A DNA stretch of 5,235 nucleotides from Cellulomonadaceae bacterium (GTDB lineage: Bacteria; Actinomycetota; Actinomycetes; Actinomycetales; Cellulomonadaceae), in contig JAITCK010000175.1 in the NCBI GenBank assembly GCA_031283115.1, forward strand, positions 1 through 5,235. Direction: 5' to 3'. Shown here piece after piece: positions 1-5,235 of this stretch. The notes beneath the pieces were generated by a model that ran no database searches, had not been told where the DNA came from, and saw only the letters and a list, made by a program, of their open reading frames with translations. Position 1 is the first letter of the stretch. Each line of letters begins with the position of its first letter. The position numbers were made by a program, and so were the translations under genes.

Positions 1-522
1 TTGACTCAGGTAGGGGTGGCATTCGATCTGGTTGAGTGCCGGTGTCACCGTGCCGGAGGCCAGCAGGCGGTCAATGTGGGCTGGCTGGAAGTTGGATACC
101 CCGATAGTGCGCGCCTTGCCTGATGCGGCGATCTCTTCCAAAGCCTCCCAGGCTTGCGGGTACAGGCCGATGGCAGGCAGGGGCCAGTGGATGAGGTACA
201 GGTCGACGTAGTCCATGCCGAGGGCTTCAAGTGACTGGTCGAAGGCCGCTAGGGCGTCATCGTGCGCATGATGGGCGTTGTTGAGTTTAGTGGTGACGAA
301 AAAGTCGCCGCGCGGTAGGCCGGTGGCCGCGATGGCCTGGCCGACTTCCCGCTCGTTGCGGTACATGGCGGCCGTGTCGATGTGTCGGTAGCCTGCCTCG
401 ACGGCGCAGGCGACCGCGTCGAGCGTGCGTTCAGCAGGCAGTTTGTAGGTTCCAAAGCCGAGTTGCGGAATGGTCACGCCGTTGTTGAGGGCCAGGCTGG
501 GTATGGTCACGCTACCCATCAT
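1..522 (-). CDS. Aldo/keto reductase (AKR), C-terminus cut off by the window edge
   Basis: NAD(P)H-dependent carbonyl reductase of the (beta/alpha)8-barrel aldo/keto reductase superfamily, closest in style to the 2,5-diketo-D-gluconate reductase/AKR5 group; soluble and cytoplasmic. The reverse strand reads open for 174 codons to the window edge. The family is usually about 270-280 residues, so roughly the last 100 are missing. All four members of the catalytic tetrad are visible: Asp49 and Tyr54 in HIDTAAMYRNE, Lys79 in VTTKLNN, and His112 in LYLIHWP. GVSNF (residues 141-145) and NQIECHP (164-170) are further family signatures. Two ATG codons are adjacent (522 and 519). A weak GGACGG lies 6 bases upstream of the first, so I start there. 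The gene is divergent from the GH43 gene and shares its control region, so the enzyme may reduce a sugar or sugar aldehyde of the same pathway. That role is inference. The family call is firm; the substrate is unknown. Confidence 0.93.
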   Translation of the reverse strand, partial: MMGSVTIPSLALNNGVTIPQLGFGTYKLPAERTLDAVACAVEAGYRHIDTAAMYRNEREVGQAIAATGLPRGDFFVTTKLNNAHHAHDDALAAFDQSLEALGMDYVDLYLIHWPLPAIGLYPQAWEALEEIAASGKARTIGVSNFQPAHIDRLLASGTVTPALNQIECHPYLSQ

Positions 523-552
523 AGAAAACCGTCCGGGGTGAATGGCAGCGCC

Positions 553-565
553 ACTACGCCGTAGT
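553..565. promoter_or_regulatory. Perfect odd inverted repeat, possible operator for the AKR gene
   Basis: ACTACG-C-CGTAGT is a perfect 6-bp inverted repeat around one base, 31 bases upstream of the first AKR start codon. A second, overlapping pair CACTA...TAGTG (552-556 and 569-573) follows. The position suits a repressor or activator site for the leftward gene. It differs from the two elements nearer GH43, so a different protein would bind it. A chance origin cannot be excluded. Confidence 0.3.
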
Positions 566-602
566 TACTAGTGTGTTGGTGGCGTGTTGGCGCGCACAGG
601 CG

Positions 603-616
603 GATTTACAACGTTG
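603..616. promoter_or_regulatory. Operator-like element, copy 1 (LacI-type candidate)
   Basis: GATTTACAACGTTG matches the element at 651-664 in 13 of 14 bases. It contains the perfect palindrome CAACGTTG (609-616). Around the C612/G613 centre, 6 of 8 base pairs are symmetric (605-620). A central CpG with imperfect dyad symmetry is typical of LacI-family operators in sugar-utilisation genes. It overlaps the likely -35 region of GH43. The assignment to LacI is inference, since no regulator gene is in the window. Confidence 0.5.
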
Positions 617-643
617 CACATAGATGACGGCCAGTGGTATCTT
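614..643 (+). promoter_or_regulatory. Possible promoter of the GH43 gene
   Basis: A -35-like TTGCAC (614-619) is followed after 18 bases by TATCTT (638-643). The latter is preceded by TGG, which fits an extended -10 of the TGn form. Transcription would begin near 650, so one operator-like element would overlap the -35 box and the other the start of the transcript. The hexamer matches are modest, so this is a candidate only. Confidence 0.3.
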
Positions 644-650
644 TCTCGCA

Positions 651-664
651 GATTTACATCGTTG
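651..664. promoter_or_regulatory. Operator-like element, copy 2 (LacI-type candidate)
   Basis: GATTTACATCGTTG is the near-duplicate of the element at 603-616, with its centre 48 bases downstream. Symmetry about C660/G661 holds at the same half-site positions as in copy 1, except the second (5 of 8 pairs over 653-668). It abuts the GH43 ribosome binding site GGAGAAG (664-670), so a bound protein would sit at the transcript start and block elongation or initiation. Confidence 0.45.
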
Positions 665-673
665 GAGAAGATT

Positions 674-1684
674 ATGACAATGCCACAGACGGCCATCCCA
701 AACCCCATCGTGCTGCAGCGCGCCGACCCCTGCGTGCTACTGCATGACAGCCAGTACTACTTCACCGGCTCACACCCTGCATACGACCGCATCGTGCTGC
801 GCCGCGCCTCGTCCCTGGCCGACCTTCAGGCCGCCGACGAGGTGACCGTGTGGACCCACCCCGAATCTGGCCCACAGTCTGGCCTGATCTGGGCACCGGA
901 GATTCACCGCGTAGGCGATGCCTGGTACATCTACTACGCAGCCGCCCCCCGCGTAGCCCCCGATGTCGAGCGCGCGGACGACAACAGTCACCGCGTCTAC
1001 GTGCTCGAATGTACCGACGCCGACCCCCTCACCGGCACCTGGATCGAACGCGGCCAGGTGAACACGGGCTGGGAGACCTTCGCCCTTGACGCCACAAGTT
1101 ACGTGCGCGACGGCGTGCAGTACCTCATCTGGGCACAGATCGACCACGCCATCCCCGGCAACTCCAACCTCTACATCGCGCGCATGGAGAATCCCTGGAC
1201 TCTGGCCACCCCAGCCGTGCTGCTGACCAAGCCGGAGTATGACTGGGAGACGGTGCGATTTGCCGTCAACGAAGGCCCATCGGTGCTGGATAAGGGAGGA
1301 AAGTTGTACCTCACCTACTCCGCATCGGGCACGGGGCCGGAGTACGCCATGGGCGTGCTGGTGGCCGACCGCAGCAGCGACCTGCTGGATCCGACGTCAT
1401 GGACCAAGGCACCTGCACCCGTGTTCGTCTCCGACCCAACGGCCCACCAGTACGGGCCGGGACACAACTCCTTCACGCGCACAGTGGACGGCGAGGTAGT
1501 GTTGGTATTCCACTCGCGCACCTACACCAAGATTTCTGGCGACCCACTGTTTGACCCCAACCGTCAAGCCTGCGCGCAGATTCTCCCCTTCGATGCGAAC
1601 GGCAACCCCGTCTGGGGTACCCCCGTAGCAAACACCCGCCCCGTCCCCACGTCAACGGACGTGCTGGCCCCTCACGGAATGTAG
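674..1684 (+). CDS. GH43 glycosidase, probable exo-alpha-L-arabinofuranosidase, intracellular
   Basis: Inverting glycoside hydrolase with the five-bladed beta-propeller fold of family GH43, predicted to release L-arabinofuranose from the ends of arabino-oligosaccharides. From the start at 674 it has 336 residues, a single catalytic domain with no signal peptide, so it should act in the cytoplasm on imported sugars. The three GH43 acidic residues are visible: base Asp18 in RADP, pKa modulator Asp139 in FALDATSY, and general acid Glu200 in NEGPS. WAPEIH (73-78) and GPGHNSF (261-267, with the conserved propeller His264) add support. I chose ATG 674 because GGAGAAG lies just upstream and the core motif begins soon after; a second ATG at 680 is possible. 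The sequence looks most like the subfamily of exo-1,5-alpha-arabinofuranosidases (GH43_26-like), judged from memory. Beta-xylosidase activity is the alternative. Confidence 0.9.
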   Translation: MTMPQTAIPNPIVLQRADPCVLLHDSQYYFTGSHPAYDRIVLRRASSLADLQAADEVTVWTHPESGPQSGLIWAPEIHRVGDAWYIYYAAAPRVAPDVERADDNSHRVYVLECTDADPLTGTWIERGQVNTGWETFALDATSYVRDGVQYLIWAQIDHAIPGNSNLYIARMENPWTLATPAVLLTKPEYDWETVRFAVNEGPSVLDKGGKLYLTYSASGTGPEYAMGVLVADRSSDLLDPTSWTKAPAPVFVSDPTAHQYGPGHNSFTRTVDGEVVLVFHSRTYTKISGDPLFDPNRQACAQILPFDANGNPVWGTPVANTRPVPTSTDVLAPHGM

Positions 1685-1687
1685 GGG
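1648..1687. other. Two small hairpins at the 3' end of GH43, between convergent genes
   Basis: CACGTC-AACG-GACGTG (1648-1663) is a perfect 6-bp stem with a 4-base loop inside the last codons. CCCCT (1668-1672) can pair with AGGGG (1683-1687) across the stop codon. Neither is followed by a T-run on either strand, so they are not textbook terminators. They lie just before the 49-base gap where GH43 and the opposite operon converge, where a two-way terminator would be expected. The rest of the gap shows no clear stem. Confidence 0.2.
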
Positions 1688-1733
1688 TGCGTGCGGGTGT
1701 CGTGCGGTAGTGGTGATGGGTGATCGACGGCGG

Positions 1734-2612
1734 CTAGAGCTGGTCCTGCCAGGCGAACTCGGGGTTGTAGCCGAGGACGCGGCGGGCCTTGTCGATGCTG
1801 AGCAGGGTTTCACGCCCGACGATGGGACGCTTGACCGGCACGTTCGGGAACTCTTTGGCCACCAGGTCAGCCGAGTCGCGGCGCATGGCGTTGTCGGCGT
1901 TAGCGATGATGAAAGCATCCCAGCCAGTAGCATCAAGTTCCAGAGCCTTACGCACGGCCTGGGCGCCGTCACGGGCATCAATGTACGACCACAGGTTCCA
2001 GCGGCGGAGTTTCGCATCGTCCTGCCAGGCTTCGAAGCCTGCGTAGTCTTCGGGCAGCATGACGTTGGAGAACCGCAGCGAGATGAACTTCAGCGTCGGG
2101 TCCCAGCGCACCAGGTGACGGGCCATGTCCTCTTCCAGGGCCTTACCCAGGGAGTAGGTGGTCTGCGGGATCACCGCGTAGTCCTCGTCAATGGGCACGT
2201 AGGGCGGCGGCACATCGAAGGGCAGGCCGAGGGTGGTTTCCGACGAGGCCGAGACAACATTGCGGATACCGGCGATGCGGGCCGCCCGGTAGACGTTGTA
2301 GGCCGCCGTCATGTTGTTGGCAAAAGTCACCGCATCGGGCCGCAAGCCTGGCGCGGGAATAGCGGCCAGGTGCACTACCGCAGTGACCGGCGGGCATTCG
2401 TCAAAGCCCGTCAGGAGTTCAACCACCTGGCCAAAATCAGTCAGATCGACCTTGACCACCTTGGCAGGCAGCGGCTGGGTGGGGGCAGCCACATCGGCGG
2501 CCACCACGTCCCAGCCGTGCTGAGCCAGGTGCTTGACGACGGCTGGGCCTAGGCGTCCGCTGGTGCCGGTGACAACTACCCGGCCAGATGTAGCAACGTG
2601 CGGGTAACTCAT
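1734..2612 (-). CDS. NAD-dependent epimerase/dehydratase-like SDR oxidoreductase
   Basis: Extended short-chain dehydrogenase/reductase of 292 residues, cytoplasmic. An N-terminal Rossmann fold carries VTGTSGRLG (residues 14-22, the GxxGxxG dinucleotide loop). Asp40 at the end of the second strand favours NAD(H) over NADP(H). Asp56 in VDLTD and HLAAIP (81-86) follow. The active site is complete: Ser123/Ser124 in SASSE and Tyr153-x-x-x-Lys157 in YSLGK. SLRFSN and YIDARD in the C-terminal half are usual in this superfamily. The start at 2612 overlaps the GH127 stop by 4 bases (ATGA). It has GAGGAG 5 bases upstream, so translation is probably coupled; an open frame runs further upstream but lies inside GH127. 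Being the last gene of an arabinoside operon, it may oxidise or epimerise the released sugar. No motif tells which substrate, and sugar-nucleotide epimerase or aldose/uronate dehydrogenase are both possible. Confidence 0.9.
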   Translation of the reverse strand: MSYPHVATSGRVVVTGTSGRLGPAVVKHLAQHGWDVVAADVAAPTQPLPAKVVKVDLTDFGQVVELLTGFDECPPVTAVVHLAAIPAPGLRPDAVTFANNMTAAYNVYRAARIAGIRNVVSASSETTLGLPFDVPPPYVPIDEDYAVIPQTTYSLGKALEEDMARHLVRWDPTLKFISLRFSNVMLPEDYAGFEAWQDDAKLRRWNLWSYIDARDGAQAVRKALELDATGWDAFIIANADNAMRRDSADLVAKEFPNVPVKRPIVGRETLLSIDKARRVLGYNPEFAWQDQL

Positions 2613-4567
2613 GCTCGCTCCTCGGGGATAAAGATGCGCATTGTGGATGGGCCGCGTTCGGCCCAGGAGTGGTAGGGGATCAAGGAAACCAAACGCTGGG
2701 CCTGAGTTTGACCCGGACGGTAGCCACCATAGGGCCATCCGTCGTCGTCTTGATCTACTACGGTAACGGGAACCTGCACGGTGTGGCCGTCATCGACCGG
2801 GGGGGCGTCGGTGCGCACGCGGGCTGTCGCAACATCGGCGCCCAGGTCGACCGATTCCAGGGCCATGACGACGGGGCCGCGCTCGACGGCCACCTGCCCG
2901 CGTACCGCGTCGATGCGCGGGTCGGCGTAGGTCCAGCGGGCGGCGACCGGAAGATCGAGCACCACGCTCGCGCCGGGGGCGACGGGGCCGGGGGTCGACA
3001 CATAGCCGGGGGCAACCTGACGGGTCTGACCGTCGGCGGTGGTCAGGGTGGCTCCGCTCCCCGCACTTGTTGCTACAGCCCAGGACGGGATGCGGAGCGT
3101 GAGCGTCCAGGGGCCGGGCGCGGCCTCGGCCACGGTGACCTCGATACGTCCGGCGTCCGGGTAAGAGGTGGTCATGCGCACGGTCACGTCCCCGGAAGCC
3201 AGGGAGGCGCGGATGGTGGCGGGCGCGTACTGGTGCACTTGCACTCCCTCACCGTCATGGGTGGCGATGTAGGCCCCCAGGGTGGCAAAGGTGCGGGTCA
3301 GGTTGGTGGGGCAGCAGGACACGGCGAAGAAGGGGGGGCGCTCGGCTGCGGCGGCCCGGAAACTGGGTTCATCCGGGTCAGGCATGAGCCCTTCCACGCG
3401 CTGCTGGAGCACGTTGGTGTAGTAGAAGCCTTTGCCGTCGGCGGCAGGCGAGGTCGCCACAATGTTGAAGAGGGTGCGCTCGATGGCGTCCGCGTGTCGG
3501 GCATCGCCGGTTTGCATTAGCAGGCGGTGGTTGAGCATGACTGAGGCGATGCCCGCGCAGGTTTCCGAATAGGATCGGTCCGGGGGCAGTTCGTAATCCT
3601 CACCGAAGGATTCGCCCTCGTGGTGGGCGCCCATGCCACCGGTCAGGTAGGTGCGGCGGGCCAGGGTGGTCAGGGTCTGCCCCACCACTGCTTCGTGCAA
3701 AGCGCTGTCGCCGGTTTCCACGGCCAGGTCGGCCGCCCCGGCAGCCAGGTAGAGGGCGCGCACGGCGTGGCCGTCAAAGACGGTGGCCTGGCGCACGGGC
3801 ACGTTGTCTTGGAAATACTGCTGACCAAAGTCGATGACCCCCAGGTGACCGTGGCCGCGACGGTCAATAAACAATGTGGCCTGGTCCAGGTATTTCTGCT
3901 GGCCGGTGACGCGGAAGAGTTCTACCAGGGCCGTCTCGATTTCGGGGTGGCCAGGAATGTCCTGGCGTCCGTCGGCGCCAAACTCCCGGCAGACGTGGTC
4001 GGCGGCACGGATCACCATCTGGACAAAGGCGTCATCCAGCCCGGCGGTGCGGGCGCGAGCCACCCCGGCCTGGATCAGGTGGCCGAAGCAGTACAACTCG
4101 TGGCCCCACTCGAAGTCGCTGTAGCGGGGGCGCTGACCCTCGCGGCCAAATTGAGTGTTGAGGTAGCCGTCGGCCTCCTGGGCGGCCTCCACGCGGGCGG
4201 CAATCTCAGCAAACCGGGCCTCCAAGGCGGCGTCACCGGTGCGGCCAATCTCCCAGGCCATGCCCTCCAGCAACTTGTAAATCTCGGAGTCGGAGAACTC
4301 GCGGCCCGCACGGTCACCGGCAACGGTCCCGTCTACGGCACGGTCAAAGTTGGAGGTCCATCGCAGTTTTTCCAGCCAGTGGTCGACATGCGGGATCATG
4401 GCCGTGGCGTTGACGGCCTGACGGTCGCCCCAAAAGCCGCCGTCAATGGTCACGTCGGCTAACCCGAGCGGAGCCCACAGCGCCCGGCTAGGAGCCACCG
4501 GCAAACCTGCGGCGGTGCCTGCCTCTGCGTGAAGGCCAGGGCCTGCATTGTGATTCATGGTCATCAT
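2609..4567 (-). CDS. GH127 beta-L-arabinofuranosidase (DUF1680 family)
   Basis: Retaining exo-glycosidase that releases beta-linked L-arabinofuranose, the type enzyme being HypBA1 of Bifidobacterium longum. The protein has 652 residues from ATG 4567, close to the length of HypBA1, with an alpha/alpha-barrel (about residues 30-440) followed by beta-sandwich domains. The family's zinc and cysteine active site is intact. Acid/base Glu319 lies in HEGESFG, Glu335 and Cys337 in SYSETCAG, and the pair Cys418-Cys419 in AVSCCPTN. The 16-residue spacing from Glu319 to Glu335 equals that of Glu322 and Glu338 in HypBA1. Cys418 would be the nucleophile on zinc. No signal peptide is seen, so the enzyme is cytoplasmic. 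Three in-frame ATGs (4567, 4564, 4558) and an upstream TTG (4615) are possible starts. I chose 4567 because of a weak GAAAGAA at 4570-4576. The gene lies 67 bases after the permease and overlaps the SDR gene. Confidence 0.93.
   Translation of the reverse strand: MMTMNHNAGPGLHAEAGTAAGLPVAPSRALWAPLGLADVTIDGGFWGDRQAVNATAMIPHVDHWLEKLRWTSNFDRAVDGTVAGDRAGREFSDSEIYKLLEGMAWEIGRTGDAALEARFAEIAARVEAAQEADGYLNTQFGREGQRPRYSDFEWGHELYCFGHLIQAGVARARTAGLDDAFVQMVIRAADHVCREFGADGRQDIPGHPEIETALVELFRVTGQQKYLDQATLFIDRRGHGHLGVIDFGQQYFQDNVPVRQATVFDGHAVRALYLAAGAADLAVETGDSALHEAVVGQTLTTLARRTYLTGGMGAHHEGESFGEDYELPPDRSYSETCAGIASVMLNHRLLMQTGDARHADAIERTLFNIVATSPAADGKGFYYTNVLQQRVEGLMPDPDEPSFRAAAAERPPFFAVSCCPTNLTRTFATLGAYIATHDGEGVQVHQYAPATIRASLASGDVTVRMTTSYPDAGRIEVTVAEAAPGPWTLTLRIPSWAVATSAGSGATLTTADGQTRQVAPGYVSTPGPVAPGASVVLDLPVAARWTYADPRIDAVRGQVAVERGPVVMALESVDLGADVATARVRTDAPPVDDGHTVQVPVTVVDQDDDGWPYGGYRPGQTQAQRLVSLIPYHSWAERGPSTMRIFIPEERA
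2618..2623 (-). promoter_or_regulatory. Strong ribosome binding site of the SDR gene inside the GH127 3' end
   Basis: The reverse strand reads GAGGAG 5 bases before the ATG at 2612. It fixes the SDR start rather than the longer open frame reaching further upstream, and lies wholly inside the last GH127 codons. Together with the ATGA overlap, this points to coupled translation. Confidence 0.8.
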
Positions 4568-4612
4568 GGTTCTTTCGTGGTGGAGGGAATGTTGCTTGCC
4601 GCAGCGGGAAGG

Positions 4613-4626
4613 CAACGATGGAAAAC
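4613..4626 (-). promoter_or_regulatory. Operator-like element related to the GH43 upstream repeats
   Basis: The reverse strand reads GTTTTCCATCGTTG, matching the element at 651-664 in 12 of 14 bases, including all of CATCGTTG. It lies in the 67-base gap between permease and GH127, about 45 bases before the GH127 start. Its dyad symmetry is poor (3 of the inner 4 pairs only), so binding is less sure than for the two upstream copies. If real, GH127 and SDR could also be transcribed from an internal regulated promoter, though I see no convincing -10 box. Confidence 0.3.
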
Positions 4627-4634
4627 TTGCGGGT

Positions 4635-5235
4635 TTACTTTACAGCGCCCACGGTCAAGCCGTCACGCAGCAGCCGGTAGGTGCAGATGAAGACGGCAAG
4701 AATGGGCAGCGATGTCAGCACGGCCAGGGCCATGAGGCCGGGCCAGTCGATGCCGAAGGCTGAAACCTGCATCGCCAGCAGCACCGACAGGGGCCGCAGG
4801 TTGGGTGTCAGTAAGAAGCGAACGGAGTAAAGGAACTCACCCCAGGCCAGCAGGAAGGTGATGGACGAGACGGTGAGGATGCCGTTGCGGGCGATAGGTA
4901 GGGCGATGGACCAGAACTGGCGGAACATTCCGGCCCCGTCAATGGCTCCGGCTTCTTCCAGCGAAGGCGGTACGGATCGAAAGAAGGGGCGCAGTAGCAG
5001 GGTCGCAAAGGGGGTAAGTAATGCGCCGTTGGCGAGGACAACCCCGAAAACTTGGTCGAGCAGACCCCACTGGCCGAGGATTTGGAAGAGGGGGATGATC
5101 TGCGCTGTCTGCGGCAAGGTTTGGAGCACTACCAGCAGGCCCAGGCCGATTGTCGCCACGTGTCCGCGCACCCGTGCCAGGCCGTAGGCGGCGGGGATAG
5201 CCACCAGCAGCACCAGCACTGTGGTGCCGAGAGCG
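4635..5235 (-). CDS. ABC transporter permease for sugars, MalG/AraQ (CUT1) type, N-terminus outside the window
   Basis: Inner-membrane subunit of a carbohydrate importer that also needs a solute-binding protein, a second permease and an ATPase, all expected beyond the right edge. The reverse strand is open to the edge, giving about 200 C-terminal residues of a protein usually about 270-300 long. A GTG at 5219 could look like a start, but the codons before it continue the family pattern (ALGTT before VLVLL), so the gene simply runs off the window. Several hydrophobic helices are visible: VLVLLVAIPAAYGLA, then around IGLGLLVVLQ, FGVVLANGALLTPFATLLL, ITFLLAWGEFLYS, and LMALAVLTSLPILAVF near the C-terminus. 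The cytoplasmic EAA loop that docks the ATPase is clear at about 4958-4900, with EEAGAIDGAG followed by FWSIALPI. It ends with GLTVGAVK, as is common in this group. Imported oligosaccharides would be substrates for the downstream GH127. Confidence 0.93.
   Translation of the reverse strand, partial: ALGTTVLVLLVAIPAAYGLARVRGHVATIGLGLLVVLQTLPQTAQIIPLFQILGQWGLLDQVFGVVLANGALLTPFATLLLRPFFRSVPPSLEEAGAIDGAGMFRQFWSIALPIARNGILTVSSITFLLAWGEFLYSVRFLLTPNLRPLSVLLAMQVSAFGIDWPGLMALAVLTSLPILAVFICTYRLLRDGLTVGAVK

Larger units (their letters stand above)
523..673. promoter_or_regulatory. Divergent control region between the AKR and GH43 genes
   Basis: These 151 bases hold no gene I can support and must carry the 5' ends of both divergent genes. 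The region contains a perfect 13-bp inverted repeat (553-565), a 7-bp direct repeat GTGTTGG at 573-579 and 584-590 (11 bases apart, about one helical turn), and two copies of a 14-bp operator-like element (603-616 and 651-664). An open frame extends the GH43 gene upstream to 584. It lacks family similarity and would pass through these sites, so I treat it as non-coding. Confidence 0.75.

Noticed and set aside
584..673. N-terminal extension of GH43 by 30 residues from a TTG or GTG-type start at 584
   Set aside because: The extension shows no family similarity or signal peptide, and the ribosome binding site sits directly before ATG 674. It would also run through the repeated operator-like elements.
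1710..2552. Open frame of 280 codons on the plus strand, opposite the SDR gene
   Set aside because: It mirrors the SDR codons and has no family signature; the SDR has a complete Rossmann motif and YxxxK.
2669..3520. Open frame of 283 codons on the plus strand, opposite GH127
   Set aside because: It is also an antisense shadow: glycine- and histidine-rich, with no motif or plausible start signal.
3620..4462. Long open frame of 280 codons on the plus strand, opposite GH127
   Set aside because: It lies antisense to a gene with firm family motifs, its product is a low-complexity Gly/Val/Ala-rich string with no recognisable domain, and such frames are common in GC-rich coding DNA.
4591..4616. 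Stem pairs TTGCC/GGCAA (4596-4600, 4611-4615) and GTTGC/GCAAC (4591-4595, 4612-4616) in the permease-GH127 gap
   Set aside because: The stems are only 5 bp with loops of 10 or more bases and no T-run. They are mutually exclusive and not convincing as a terminator or attenuator.
5219..5235. GTG at 5219 as the true start of the permease
   Set aside because: The codons upstream to the window edge stay open and continue the permease family pattern. A start there would also remove the first transmembrane helices expected of CUT1 permeases.

Overview
The window is high-GC DNA, coding almost throughout. GC-rich third positions, GTG/TTG start options and the family content suggest a sugar-fermenting actinobacterium of the Bifidobacterium or Actinomyces kind. 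This is an inference; nothing here fixes the genus. No RNA genes, insertion sequences, CRISPR arrays or phage genes were seen.

Layout from left to right. Positions 1-522 (minus) hold the N-terminal 174 residues of an aldo/keto reductase cut by the window edge. Positions 523-673 are a divergent control region with a 13-bp inverted repeat and two near-identical 14-bp elements that look like LacI-type operators. Positions 674-1684 (plus) encode a GH43 glycosidase without a signal peptide, most like exo-acting alpha-L-arabinofuranosidases. Convergent to it is a minus-strand operon read from the right edge: an ABC sugar permease of the MalG/AraQ type (4635-5235, partial), a complete GH127 beta-L-arabinofuranosidase (2609-4567), and an NAD-dependent SDR/epimerase-like protein (1734-2612) that overlaps the GH127 gene by 4 bases.

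Read together, this is part of a carbohydrate-utilisation locus for arabinose-containing plant glycans. The permease would bring in short arabino-oligosaccharides. Cytoplasmic GH43 would remove alpha-linked L-arabinofuranose and GH127 beta-linked L-arabinofuranose. The SDR and the aldo/keto reductase could act on the released sugars, but their substrates cannot be read from the sequence. The alpha/beta pair recalls the Bifidobacterium longum system for hydroxyproline-linked arabino-oligosaccharides of extensin, although no GH121 gene is visible here.

I did not find an unknown system. The most useful new observation is the repeated element TTTACA(A/T)CGTTG upstream of GH43, with a weaker relative in front of the GH127 gene. 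It may mark a shared regulator of both transcription units.
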